Assembly (NCBI RefSeq): GCF_001202035.1
Contig: NZ_LGHT01000025.1
Coordinates: 62,001-126,000, forward strand
Source: Pseudorhodobacter wandonensis
GTDB taxonomy: Bacteria > Pseudomonadota > Alphaproteobacteria > Rhodobacterales > Rhodobacteraceae
Length of the DNA: 64,000 nucleotides
Direction: 5' to 3'
In this document: piece after piece, positions 36,264 through 44,588 of the stretch
Layout: the number at the start of each line of letters is the position of its first letter
How positions within the stretch are numbered: the stretch's first letter is position 1
The notes under the pieces: generated by a model
What the model was told of the DNA's origin: nothing
Seen by the model: only the letters and a program-made list of their open reading frames with translations
Databases searched by the model: none
Position numbers and translations under genes: made by a program

Positions 36264-36532
36264 CCACCCTTACCGGTACGCTGACCTGCACTTCGCAGGC
36301 GGATGTGGATATGGTTCAGGCCTTTTTGCCCGACCATATCCGCCTTAGCCGCGCCGAAGCGGGCTGTTTGAAGTTCAACGTGACCCAAGGTGAAAACCCG
36401 TTTGTCTGGCATCTGGATGAGGCGTTCGTGGACGCCGATGCCTTTGCCGCGCATCAAACCCGCACCAAAGCGACAATCTGGGCGACAAAAACCGCCCATC
36501 TGGTCCGTAATTTCAAACGCATTGACAGCTAA
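36254..36532 (+). CDS. Putative antibiotic biosynthesis monooxygenase (ABM) family protein
   Basis: A 92-residue protein of the ABM/YgiN-like dimeric ferredoxin fold: N-terminal beta strand GTLTCTS, helix [26 protein letters not shown], then [27 protein letters not shown]. Such proteins act as quinol monooxygenases or are uncharacterised. The ATG at 36254 overlaps the guaA end, so the two are probably cotranscribed. The substrate is unknown. Confidence 0.78.
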   Translation: MGITTLTGTLTCTSQADVDMVQAFLPDHIRLSRAEAGCLKFNVTQGENPFVWHLDEAFVDADAFAAHQTRTKATIWATKTAHLVRNFKRIDS

Positions 36533-36561
36533 ACCGCGCCCGATCAGGGCGCGCCGCCAAT

Positions 36562-38115
36562 CTAGCGGCTTTTGAACAAAGACCCCAAAATCCCGCGCAC
36601 AATCGCTTGGCCGCTTTTGGTCCCCAGCTGCCGCGCGAATGATTTGGCAAAGGCCGTGCCCACGCTGTCGGACGAAGATCTCCGGCTGGTTTTCGGTGCC
36701 GCCGCCCGCCCGCCGTCATAGCGCCGCGCCGAATTGAATTCGCGCTCTTCTTCCTTGGCATCTTGCGCGGCTTTGGCCTCAGCCGCCTCAGCCGCCGCCG
36801 CCTCTTTGGCTGCCGCATCAGCCCGCGCTTTCAGCCGCTCAAAGGCCGAGTCGCGGTCGATCACCGCTTCATACTTCCCCGCCAAGGGCGACCCCGCCAT
36901 CAGCATCGCCCGTGTGCCCAGATCAATCGGCCCCAACTGGCTGCTGGGCGGGCGCACCAGCGTGCGTTCGACCACACCCGGTATCCCCTTATCTTCTAAA
37001 AATGAGGTCACTGCCTCGCCTGTGCCCACTTCTTTAATCGCATCCTCGGTCGAAAAACGCGGGTTCTCGCGATAGGTCTGCGCCGCCAGTTTCAAATCCT
37101 TTTGGTCGCGCGGTGTAAACACCCGCAGTGCATGCTGCACACGGTTACCCAGCTGCGCCAATACATCATCCGGCACGTCGGCCGGCTTTTGCGTGATAAA
37201 ATAAATCCCTACGCCTTTTGACCGGATCAGGCGCACCACCTGTTCAACCTTATCGACCAGCGCTTTCGGCGCGCCATCAAACAGCAAATGCGCCTCGTCA
37301 AAGAAAAACACCAGCTTGGGTTTGTCGGGGTTGCCCACCTCGGGCAGTTCCTCAAACAATTCCGACAACAACCACAGCAAGAATGTTGCATATAGCCGCG
37401 GCGCGCCCATCAGCTGATCTGCGGCCAGAATATTGATCCGCCCGCGCCCGTCCTTATCAACCGTCATCATATCGGCCAGTTCCAAGGCCGGCTCGCCAAA
37501 CAAGTTGTCACCGCCCTGGTTTTCCAACACCAGCAAACGCCGCTGAATGGCCCCGATCGAACTGGTCGAGACAAGCCCGTATTTCGCGCTGATGTCGGTC
37601 GCATTCTCGGCAATAAAGGTCAGCATCGCCCGCAGATCTTTCAGATCATACATCGGCAAACCTTCGTCATCGGCAATCCGGAACGCTACGTTCATCACAC
37701 CTTCTTGCGGCTCGGTCAGCTCTAACAGCCGCGACAACAGCAGCGGCCCCATCTCGGCTACGGTGGTGCGCACAGGGTGGCCTTGCTTGCCGTATAAATC
37801 CCAAAACGTCACCGGAAACGCACTATACTGCAAATCCAGCCCGATCGTAGCCGCACGTTTCATAAACGCCGCATGCAGCTTGTGGCCCTCAGTTCCGGGC
37901 AGCGCGATCCCCGACAGGTCGCCCTTAACATCCGACATGAAAACCGGCACGCCCGCCGCCGAAAACCCTTCGGCCAAAATCTGCAAAGTTACGGTTTTGC
38001 CGGTGCCCGTCGCCCCCGCGATCAAGCCATGGCGGTTGCCAAAGCCCAACAACAGGTTTTGCGGGTCTGCATATGCCGCGCCCCCGCCCCCAACGAAAAT
38101 ACTGCCATCGGCCAT
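36562..38115 (-). CDS. HerA-like helicase C-terminal domain ATPase (DUF853, YjgR-like)
   Basis: A 517-residue ATPase of the FtsK/HerA superfamily. Walker A is [12 protein letters not shown] near the N-terminus, Walker [11 protein letters not shown] in the middle, and an [14 protein letters not shown] segment follows. An Ala/Glu-rich helical stretch ([21 protein letters not shown]) precedes the C-terminus. This is the DUF853/YjgR family, whose biological role is not established. The frame is open to 38175; the ATG at 38115 ([12 protein letters not shown]) gives the usual N-terminus. The gene faces a gene-poor 446-bp region. Confidence 0.9.
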   Translation of the reverse strand: MADGSIFVGGGGAAYADPQNLLLGFGNRHGLIAGATGTGKTVTLQILAEGFSAAGVPVFMSDVKGDLSGIALPGTEGHKLHAAFMKRAATIGLDLQYSAFPVTFWDLYGKQGHPVRTTVAEMGPLLLSRLLELTEPQEGVMNVAFRIADDEGLPMYDLKDLRAMLTFIAENATDISAKYGLVSTSSIGAIQRRLLVLENQGGDNLFGEPALELADMMTVDKDGRGRINILAADQLMGAPRLYATFLLWLLSELFEELPEVGNPDKPKLVFFFDEAHLLFDGAPKALVDKVEQVVRLIRSKGVGIYFITQKPADVPDDVLAQLGNRVQHALRVFTPRDQKDLKLAAQTYRENPRFSTEDAIKEVGTGEAVTSFLEDKGIPGVVERTLVRPPSSQLGPIDLGTRAMLMAGSPLAGKYEAVIDRDSAFERLKARADAAAKEAAAAEAAEAKAAQDAKEEEREFNSARRYDGGRAAAPKTSRRSSSDSVGTAFAKSFARQLGTKSGQAIVRGILGSLFKSR

Positions 38116-38264
38116 AGCAACCACCCTTTTCAACTTATGGCTGCAAACCCTGCAGCCGTCATCTGTCTTAGGCAAAATACATTGTTAATGCTTCTGTGCC
38201 AGAGTCGTTATTACCAATCGCCCGAAAACCGGTGTTTGGTGACACTTCCTCCCTGTCAAACTGG

Positions 38265-38293
38265 CCGCACCATTGAAAAGGCGCGGTTTTTTT
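38265..38293 (+). terminator. Terminator-like hairpin in the gap upstream of ialB
   Basis: Stem CCGCACC / GGCGCGG (38265-38271 with 38280-38286; one A-C mismatch) followed by seven T residues at 38287-38293. No gene precedes it on the plus strand for 260 bp, so any RNA it ends would be a short non-coding transcript. Confidence 0.4.
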
Positions 38294-38330
38294 CAATCCG
38301 CACCTGCGCGATACCCTTCAAAATTTCTTG

Positions 38331-38437
38331 TTGACGCCCTTGTGATTTGGCCTTAGCGTCCCTTTCCATGACGTCGGCCAGTCCGACAGGGAGCAAAAAA
38401 TTAAAAACAGGGCCGGTTCGCCGGCCCTAATTTTTTT
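38331..38437 (+). ncRNA. Candidate short RNA with promoter and UUCG-capped terminator
   Basis: TTGACG (38331-38336), 17-bp spacer, TAGCGT (38354-38359) form a plausible sigma-70-type promoter. About 50 nt later an 8-bp stem AGGGCCGG / CCGGCCCT with a TTCG tetraloop (38409-38428) is followed by AA and seven T. The predicted RNA is roughly 70 nt. A 20-codon frame opens with ATG at 38368, near the predicted 5' end, and stops with TAA at 38428-38430 in the hairpin; leaderless translation is possible. It could instead be an attenuator in the ialB leader. Confidence 0.5.
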
Positions 38438-38561
38438 ATATAAAGACCATAAGTCTTGCGCGGCAATCCGCCGGATGCCTACCCGTGCCACACCATTTCG
38501 GGCCTGACAGGCGCGCGCAGCCATGGTAAACCACCGTCATAACACGGAAGGACCGACCCGA

Positions 38562-39224
38562 ATGTACGCAACCAAATCTGTACAGTTTCTTGCAACAACC
38601 CTCTGCTTGCTGGTTGGCACCGCAGCCTTTGCACAAACCGCAGCACCCGAGGCCGCAGCACCCGACGCCGCAACAACCACAGCCGAAACGACAGCACCAG
38701 CTGCGGCCCCCGAAACATCGGCGGCCGATGGGCTTTCGATGGGCAAGGATGTCGCATCAGCTGATGGCGTAGGCTCAACCTACACCGCCGCCACCTTTGG
38801 CGAATGGGAACAACGCTGCGTCAAAACCGAAGACGGCGCCGATCCTTGCCAGCTCTATCAGTTGCTCAAGGATGCCCAAGGTAATGCCGTCGCCGAGATC
38901 TCGATTTTCGGCCTGCCAGCAGATAATCAGGCGGCCGCAGGCGCGACAATCATCGCACCATTGGAAACGATGCTCACCCAAGGCCTGTCGATGTCTGTCG
39001 ATAACAGCAAGGCACGCCGCTACCCCTTCTCCTGGTGCACAAACATCGGCTGCATTTCCCGCGTCGGCTTTACCCAGGCCGAGGTTGACGGTTTCAAAAA
39101 GGGCAATGAAGCGACGCTAACCATCGTTCCCGTTGTCGCCCCCGACCAAAAAGTTGATCTGAAAATCTCCTTGTCCGGGTTTACCGCAGGCTATGACGCG
39201 GTGAACAAAACCAACGGAAACTAA
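38562..39224 (+). CDS. Invasion-associated locus B (IalB) family protein
   Basis: A 220-residue secreted protein. The signal peptide is about residues 1-25 (FLATTLCLLVGTAAFAQ), followed by a low-complexity Ala/Pro/Thr stretch (AAPEAAAPDAATTTAETTAP) and the IalB domain with TFGEWEQRCVKTEDGADPCQLYQL and YPFSWCTNIGCISRVGF. The paired Cys residues suggest disulfides. IalB proteins are envelope or periplasmic and poorly understood in free-living bacteria. The frame is open from 38523; the ATG at 38562 has GGAAGGA upstream and gives the signal peptide. Confidence 0.9.
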   Translation: MYATKSVQFLATTLCLLVGTAAFAQTAAPEAAAPDAATTTAETTAPAAAPETSAADGLSMGKDVASADGVGSTYTAATFGEWEQRCVKTEDGADPCQLYQLLKDAQGNAVAEISIFGLPADNQAAAGATIIAPLETMLTQGLSMSVDNSKARRYPFSWCTNIGCISRVGFTQAEVDGFKKGNEATLTIVPVVAPDQKVDLKISLSGFTAGYDAVNKTNGN

Positions 39225-39248
39225 GGGCCTCACGGCACGCAAAATCAA

Positions 39249-39280
39249 AACGCCGCGCCCAACCCGCGCGGCGTTTTTTT
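39249..39280 (+). terminator. Terminator of the IalB gene
   Basis: 8-bp stem CGCCGCGC / GCGCGGCG (39251-39258 with 39266-39273), flanked by A residues on the left and seven T on the right. It lies 26 bp after the stop codon. Confidence 0.85.
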
Positions 39281-39324
39281 CTGTTCTCGCATCCCGCCCC
39301 AATCAATCTGCTTTCTTTTCGGCA

Positions 39325-39374
39325 CAAATATCCTGGGGTGAATGCGCCACAAGGCGCAGGGGGGCAACGCCCCC
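39325..39374 (+). repeat. Tripartite GC-rich hairpin repeat, copy 3
   Basis: CAAATATCCTGGGGTG, then inner hairpin TGCGCC-ACAA-GGCGCA (39343-39358), then GGGGGC-AAC-GCCCCC (39360-39374). It lies between the convergent IalB and ketosynthase genes, after the IalB terminator. The layout is as in copies 1 and 2. Confidence 0.75.
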
Positions 39375-39383
39375 GCCCGCGGC

Positions 39384-40592
39384 TTATACACGCCGCAGCG
39401 CCAGAACCGCGTTCAAACCGCCAAAGGCAAAAGCGTTGGAAATTGCGGCCTCGACCCGCGCCTCGCGCGCCTCATTCGGCACCACATCCAGCGCGCATTC
39501 CGGGTCCGGCTCTTCATAGCCAATCGTCGGCGCAATAATCCCGTCCCGCAGCGCCATGATACAGGCCAGCAGCTCTACAGCCCCCGTGCCGCCGATCAAA
39601 TGCCCGTGCATCGACTTGGTCGATGAAATCATCACATGATCCGCTTGCGGCCCAAACACATCGGCCACCGCCGCGCATTCGGTTTTGTCATTCGCCGCCG
39701 TGCCTGTGCCATGCGCGTTAATATAGCCCACATCCGCTGGGTCCAGCCGCGCATCGCGCAAGGCGCCCGCAATCGCCCGCGCCGCCCCTTGCCGCGACGG
39801 CATCACAATATCGGCCGCATCCGAGGTCATGGCAAAGCCCACCACCTCGGCCAAAATCTCTGCCTTGCGCTTGCGTGCATGCTCATATTCCTCAAACACG
39901 AACACCGCAGCACCTTCGCCTTGCACCATGCCGTTGCGCGTCAGGCTAAACGGCCGACACGCCTCTTTTGACATCACGCGCAGGCCTTCCCAGGCCTTGA
40001 TCCCACCAAAACACAGCATCGATTCCGACCCGCCGGTCACCATCGCGCGCGTCATCCCCGACCGGATCATGTGGAACGCCTGCCCCATCGCGTGGTTCGA
40101 ACTGGCACAGGCCGTTGCCACCGAAAAACTGGGGCCGCGCAAGTTAAACTCCATCGAGACATGGCTGGCCGCCGCATTGTTCATCAGCTTTGGCACAACA
40201 AACGGATGCACGCGGTTTTTGCGTTCCTCATAAACGGCGCGATAATTCTCATCCCAGGTGTTCACGCCGCCGCCCGCCGTGCCCAGTACAACGCCCGCCT
40301 CATTGCCCAAACGGCCATCAAAGTTCAGCCCCGATTGCGCAATAGCCTGCCGCGCCGCAACCAAGGTAAACTGCGTAAATTTATCAAATAAAACAATTTG
40401 TTGCCGGTTGAAATGCGCCTCGGGGTCCCAGCCATGCACTTGCCCCCCGATCTTGATCGACAGCCGGTCGATATCGGGAATATCCAGCGCCGAGATCCCG
40501 CAGCGCCCTTCCGCAAAGGCCTTTAGCGTCCCGGCCACATCTTGGGCCAGCGCGTTTACCGTTCCGGCCCCCGTGATGACAACCCGTTTCAT
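39384..40592 (-). CDS. Beta-ketoacyl-ACP synthase (FabF-like)
   Basis: A 402-residue thiolase-fold condensing enzyme. The nucleophile Cys162 is in VATACASSNHAMG. The two catalytic His are in NAHGTGTAANDKTE and TKSMHGHLIGGTGAVE. It condenses malonyl-ACP with an acyl chain. Its ATG overlaps the stop of the adjacent acyl carrier protein gene, itself coupled to lpxD, which suggests a dedicated condensing enzyme for a lipid A or specialised acyl chain rather than housekeeping FabF. No fabZ or fabG is adjacent. Confidence 0.9.
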   Translation of the reverse strand: MKRVVITGAGTVNALAQDVAGTLKAFAEGRCGISALDIPDIDRLSIKIGGQVHGWDPEAHFNRQQIVLFDKFTQFTLVAARQAIAQSGLNFDGRLGNEAGVVLGTAGGGVNTWDENYRAVYEERKNRVHPFVVPKLMNNAAASHVSMEFNLRGPSFSVATACASSNHAMGQAFHMIRSGMTRAMVTGGSESMLCFGGIKAWEGLRVMSKEACRPFSLTRNGMVQGEGAAVFVFEEYEHARKRKAEILAEVVGFAMTSDAADIVMPSRQGAARAIAGALRDARLDPADVGYINAHGTGTAANDKTECAAVADVFGPQADHVMISSTKSMHGHLIGGTGAVELLACIMALRDGIIAPTIGYEEPDPECALDVVPNEAREARVEAAISNAFAFGGLNAVLALRRV

Positions 40593-40855
40593 GCGGCCTG
40601 CTGGTCAATCAACCCTTGCACCGCTGCCGCAATCGCACGTACCGAGCTATGGTCAAACCCGCTGGCCTGTGGCGCGTTGGCATTGAAAGGCACCGAAATA
40701 TCAAAAGCTTCTTCAATCGCAAAGATCGTCTCAACCAAACCAAGGCTATCCACCCCAAGGCTTTCAAGGCTGTTGTCCAGCGTCACATCTGCCAGATCAA
40801 GCCCCGCCTGCTCGGCGATAATTTTTCTTACCGTGTCTTCGACTGTCATACTCAC
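40589..40855 (-). CDS. Specialised acyl carrier protein
   Basis: An 88-residue ACP. The phosphopantetheine site is LESLGVDSLGLVE with Ser37. Unlike housekeeping AcpP it has a less acidic helix II-III region and an insertion FNANAPQASGFDHSS, reminiscent of AcpXL-type carriers for very long or hydroxy acyl chains. The start is GTG at 40855, overlapping the lpxD stop (GTGA); an ATG at 40849 is possible. It probably loads the acyl group for the LpxD encoded just upstream. Confidence 0.85.
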   Translation of the reverse strand: MSMTVEDTVRKIIAEQAGLDLADVTLDNSLESLGVDSLGLVETIFAIEEAFDISVPFNANAPQASGFDHSSVRAIAAAVQGLIDQQAA

Positions 40856-41937
40856 CCCTCCGTTTCATCTGCTTTATCAGACGTTTGTGACAGTTTCTTC
40901 ACCAAGCGCGGCAAACGGCGCAGCGCCTTTTGCATTTCCAGATGGGTTTCCATCTTCACCGCCGGATAGCCCAGCAAAACCCGCCCCGCAGGCGCATTGG
41001 TGAAAATTTTTGTCGCCCCACCCGCGATGACATCATCACCTACAAAGATATTGTCATTCACACCGCATTGCCCCGCCAGCACAACACGGTTGCCAATCCG
41101 GCTTGATCCCGCAACGCCAACCTGCCCGCACAGCAAGCAATCATCGCCCACCTGCACATTGTGCCCGATATGCACAAGGTTATCGAGCTTGGTGCCATTG
41201 CCGATAGACGTGTTGCGAATGGTGCCGCGATCGATGCAGACGTTTGCACCAATTTCCACATCATTTCCGATGGTTACAGCGCCTAATGAATGTATGCGCG
41301 TCCAGCTTTGCGCCGCAATTTCGTCGCGCTGGCCCAGGGTCTGGCGAATTTCCTCAACCCCCGATTTTTCGGGCGTCACAAAGGAAAACCCGTCTGCGCC
41401 GATCACCGCACCGGGCTGGCAAATGAACCGGTCACCAATCACCACCCGTGCCCCGATCCGCGCGCCTTGGCAAATCAACGCATCCGCCCCGATCTGCGCA
41501 CCTTCGGCAATCGATACATGGCTGGCAATCCGTGCATTCGGGCCAATCCGAACCCCGGCGCCAATCGTCACAAACGGTGCAATCGCGGCGCCCTCACCAA
41601 TCACCGCCGAAGGATCGATCACCGACATCGCATGCACACCGGGTGCAATCACCGGCCCCGCATCCAACATCCGCGACAAACCCGCCATCGCCAGCCGCCC
41701 ACGCGGCGCAAAGACAGCAGCCCTTAGCCCAAGCGCCTGCCAATCCGCCCCTTGCCACAACAAGGCCGCAAGTGCCGCCCCTTTGCCAATGCCATCGGCA
41801 TAGCGCGGGTCCATTGCCAGTGCCAAATCATCCGGCCCCGCCGCCGCAGGTTCGGACGCACGCTCGATAACCACCGACGTGTCACCCGCAGCTTCGGCCC
41901 CAAGCGCCAAAGCGATCTCTGCAATTGTGTGGCCCAT
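40852..41937 (-). CDS. lpxD: UDP-3-O-acylglucosamine N-acyltransferase (LpxD)
   Basis: A 361-residue left-handed beta-helix acyltransferase adding the N-linked 3-hydroxyacyl chain in lipid A synthesis. The uridine-binding N-terminal domain leads to hexapeptide repeats (IGEGAAIAPFVTIGAGVRIG and following), with DNLVHIGHNVQVGD carrying the catalytic-region His. The C-terminal helix with LEMQKALRRLPRL is the acyl-gating segment. The start at 41937 has AAGGAG at good spacing; the ATG at 41952 has none. It sits away from the usual bamA-fabZ-lpxA context and may be a second paralogue. Confidence 0.92.
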   Translation of the reverse strand: MGHTIAEIALALGAEAAGDTSVVIERASEPAAAGPDDLALAMDPRYADGIGKGAALAALLWQGADWQALGLRAAVFAPRGRLAMAGLSRMLDAGPVIAPGVHAMSVIDPSAVIGEGAAIAPFVTIGAGVRIGPNARIASHVSIAEGAQIGADALICQGARIGARVVIGDRFICQPGAVIGADGFSFVTPEKSGVEEIRQTLGQRDEIAAQSWTRIHSLGAVTIGNDVEIGANVCIDRGTIRNTSIGNGTKLDNLVHIGHNVQVGDDCLLCGQVGVAGSSRIGNRVVLAGQCGVNDNIFVGDDVIAGGATKIFTNAPAGRVLLGYPAVKMETHLEMQKALRRLPRLVKKLSQTSDKADETEG

Positions 41938-41983
41938 GTCCGGCTCCTTCATTCCTTGGCCGCGCAGGGCCGTTACGAAGGAT

Positions 41984-43627
41984 TTAGCCCTGATGTTGCC
42001 CCAGTGCTACCCCGGCATCGGTCAGGGCGCGAAAAATCGCCGCGTCACGCCCGTAAACATCACGGCGATACTCGATCCGCCCTGTGTTTGAAGGATATGC
42101 AGTGAAATATACCAGATGCACAGGCAGCGGCACATCCAGCATGACAGTGCTTTCCTGACCTGTCGCCAGATGCGATTTGAACAGACCAACCGGATCATCG
42201 GTTTGCGCCGCCAACAAGGCATAGGCGAAATCCATCGGGTCACTTAACCGGATACAGCCATGGCTGAACGCCCGCACCTCCCGCGCGAACAGCGATTTCG
42301 ACGGCGTATCATGCAGGTAAATATTGTATTGATTCGGGAAAATGAACTTTACCAATCCCAACGCATTGCCATCCGACGGCGGCTGGCGCATGGAATATGG
42401 GAAGCTTCTTGCAGAATAGGCCGCGAAATTGATCGCACTGCGCGGTACAACCCGACCACGGCTGTCAACAATCTTCAAATGTCCCGCCGCATTCGGGTTC
42501 CGCTGCATCATCGGCAGGTATTCCTTGGTGGTGATCGAGCGTGGAACATTCCACGACGGGTTGATCACCATATACTCCATCTCGTCCGAAAACTCGGGCG
42601 TTTGCCGGTCGGATGTATTGGCCCCGATAACCGAGCGCGTGGTAAACGTCACGCGGCCATGATCCACAATCTTGGCGGTAAAATCTGTCAGGTTTACCCA
42701 GATATGGCGCGGGCCCCGCGCAATATTCATCCAGCGCTCACGCTCCATCGCAACAACAACCGCTTCAAGCCGCTCTTGCGGGCCGATGTTCAGCTGCTCA
42801 ATCGTCGTCTCATTTGCCACGCCATTGGCTTCCAGCCCCATATCGGTCTGAAACGCCTGCACGGCTTTTTGGATAGAGCCGTCATAGCTTGCGGTTGCAC
42901 TGCGCGGCAAATAGCGCAAGGCGACCAGACGGTCGCGCAGTTGCAAAACCGCAGGACCAGTCGCGCCGGGCTTTAGCGATGTTGCAGAAACCTTTTCGCC
43001 CCAACCACCGGCCGCCACACGTTGCTCTAACTCAAACTTTGCCCGCATCAACTGCGCATAGGCCTGCGTGCGCGGCGGCAAGGATTTCAGAAAGGCGACA
43101 GGTTCCGCCGCCAGAAAGGCCTCAAGGTTTTTGCGCCGGTCCCGCAGCTGCACGTCCCGCTTGATCAGCGGAATAACCTTGCCCGGTGTCAGCGCACCGG
43201 TCTGCACGTCATGCGCATAATCCAGCAAGGCACGCGTCATCATCACATCCAGCCGCCCGCGATCCCCTTCGGTATGGGCATTGCGTGCCGCCGCGATTAA
43301 CTGCGCAGGATCATAGCGTTTGACCGGCAATCCATGCGCGCCAGCCCCGGCCAAGGCGTTCAGCAAGGCCGACCGTCGGGCCTCTTGCCCCTCGCCGGTC
43401 CAGATGGGGGCATAACCAGAATCGCGGTAAAACGCAGCAATATCCTTGTCATCTGACGCCGCAGCGGCGACGGATTGACTAAAGGCGCCATATTCTTTGG
43501 CCACAGAAAACGAAATTTTGGTTTCAGCGCCCGCAGACGCAACCGCGCCACCGCACAACACCGTTGCAAGCAAAATGGCTTTGGCTCCACGGCGCAATTC
43601 CGGCTGGAGCGTATTGAAAATGGTCAT
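41984..43627 (-). CDS. L,D-transpeptidase (YcbB/LdtD-like)
   Basis: A 547-residue periplasmic enzyme that makes 3-3 crosslinks in peptidoglycan. A signal peptide (RRGAKAILLATVLCGGAVASAGA, about residues 12-34) starts the protein. A peptidoglycan-binding-like region with VLQLRDRLVALRYL and IQKAVQAFQTDMGLEANG follows. The YkuD catalytic domain carries the SHGCIRLSDPMDFA motif with catalytic Cys. The frame is open to 43732; the ATG at 43627 gives the signal peptide. It is divergent from a DUF882 peptidase gene, so both face the cell wall. Confidence 0.93.
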   Translation of the reverse strand: MTIFNTLQPELRRGAKAILLATVLCGGAVASAGAETKISFSVAKEYGAFSQSVAAAASDDKDIAAFYRDSGYAPIWTGEGQEARRSALLNALAGAGAHGLPVKRYDPAQLIAAARNAHTEGDRGRLDVMMTRALLDYAHDVQTGALTPGKVIPLIKRDVQLRDRRKNLEAFLAAEPVAFLKSLPPRTQAYAQLMRAKFELEQRVAAGGWGEKVSATSLKPGATGPAVLQLRDRLVALRYLPRSATASYDGSIQKAVQAFQTDMGLEANGVANETTIEQLNIGPQERLEAVVVAMERERWMNIARGPRHIWVNLTDFTAKIVDHGRVTFTTRSVIGANTSDRQTPEFSDEMEYMVINPSWNVPRSITTKEYLPMMQRNPNAAGHLKIVDSRGRVVPRSAINFAAYSARSFPYSMRQPPSDGNALGLVKFIFPNQYNIYLHDTPSKSLFAREVRAFSHGCIRLSDPMDFAYALLAAQTDDPVGLFKSHLATGQESTVMLDVPLPVHLVYFTAYPSNTGRIEYRRDVYGRDAAIFRALTDAGVALGQHQG

Positions 43628-43843
43628 AATTATTCCTAGCAGTCGCGCAACTTCTTTCAATCTAGTGCATTTACCGTGGCTGTCCACAGTCAAGAAGGTC
43701 AAAGTGCGCAAACTGTCGCATTCCCGGCACACGGCCTTTTTTTGCCACCATTTTAGACACCCTGCCCCATTTTAAGCAATTTTTTGCCTATTGGGCGGCA
43801 TCCTGGGAACCACGGCGAATCTTCACTTGGGTTGCGAATCCAC

Positions 43844-43883
43844 TTGTGCAATAAGGCAAGGGCACTTGGGGATACTTGCACAA
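43844..43883. promoter_or_regulatory. Inverted repeat in the divergent region before the DUF882 gene
   Basis: The 306-bp gap between the L,D-transpeptidase and DUF882 genes contains a perfect 8-bp inverted repeat, TTGTGCAA (43844-43851) and TTGCACAA (43876-43883), among repeated CACTTG boxes (43824, 43841, 43863). It is a candidate operator or large-loop hairpin; no other gene is seen in the gap. Confidence 0.4.
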
Positions 43884-43933
43884 AAAGACTGCTGAAAAGT
43901 GGTAGAATACCAGCGACGGGACAGGCGCTCAGA

Positions 43934-44503
43934 ATGACAAATGATACGGCAACGATGATCTCACGGCGTGGGCTGCTTGGTGCGTTTGCAGCAACCGCTC
44001 TGATTGCAACACCAACCTATAGCAATGCTTTTGGCTTTTTGCGTGGTGCAGGTGATATTCGACGCATCAAAATGTATTCCGGCCGGACAGGCGAAAGCAT
44101 CGACACGATTTATTGGGTTGATGGCGACTACATCAAAGAGGCGCTGACCGAAATCAACCACTTCATGCGCGATTGGCGCACTGGTACGGCCACCAATATA
44201 GATGCCCGCACCATTGATATCATGGCTGCTTCGCACAACCTGATGAACATCTCGGAACCTTATCTGCTGCTATCGGGCTACCGCAGCCCGAAAACCAATG
44301 CGATGCTGCGGTCAAAATCACGCGGTGTGGCTAAAAATTCGCTGCATATGCGCGGTCAGGCTGCCGATTTGCGCCTGAAATCCCGCTCGATATCAGAGAT
44401 GACCAAAGCCGCTTCGGCCTGTGCATCGGGTGGCGTCGGCACCTACAGCCGTTCGAACTTTGTCCATATGGATTGCGGCCCTGTCCGCAGCTGGCGCGGC
44501 TAA
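43934..44503 (+). CDS. DUF882 (YcbK-like) M15-type peptidase protein
   Basis: A 189-residue protein with a twin-arginine-like signal (SRRGLLGAFAATALIATP) and a peptidase M15/DUF882 domain. Zinc-ligand motifs are SLHMRGQAADL (His, Asp) and NFVHMDCGPVR. E. coli YcbK is of this family; members are thought to act on peptidoglycan. The frame is open from 43784; the ATG at 43934 is chosen for the signal peptide. A good terminator follows the gene. Confidence 0.9.
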   Translation: MTNDTATMISRRGLLGAFAATALIATPTYSNAFGFLRGAGDIRRIKMYSGRTGESIDTIYWVDGDYIKEALTEINHFMRDWRTGTATNIDARTIDIMAASHNLMNISEPYLLLSGYRSPKTNAMLRSKSRGVAKNSLHMRGQAADLRLKSRSISEMTKAASACASGGVGTYSRSNFVHMDCGPVRSWRG

Positions 44504-44526
44504 TATTCTGCCACCAGTGATATGAA

Positions 44527-44550
44527 AAAAGGCACCTTGGGGTGCCTTTT
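44527..44550 (+). terminator. Terminator of the DUF882 gene
   Basis: Perfect 10-bp stem AAAAGGCACC / GGTGCCTTTT with a 4-nt TTGG loop, followed by CTTTT. It lies 23 bp after the stop codon, upstream of the convergent rlmE gene. Confidence 0.85.
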
Positions 44551-44588
44551 CTTTTGCGTGCATTGCTTTTGCCCGATTGCCAAAGGCC

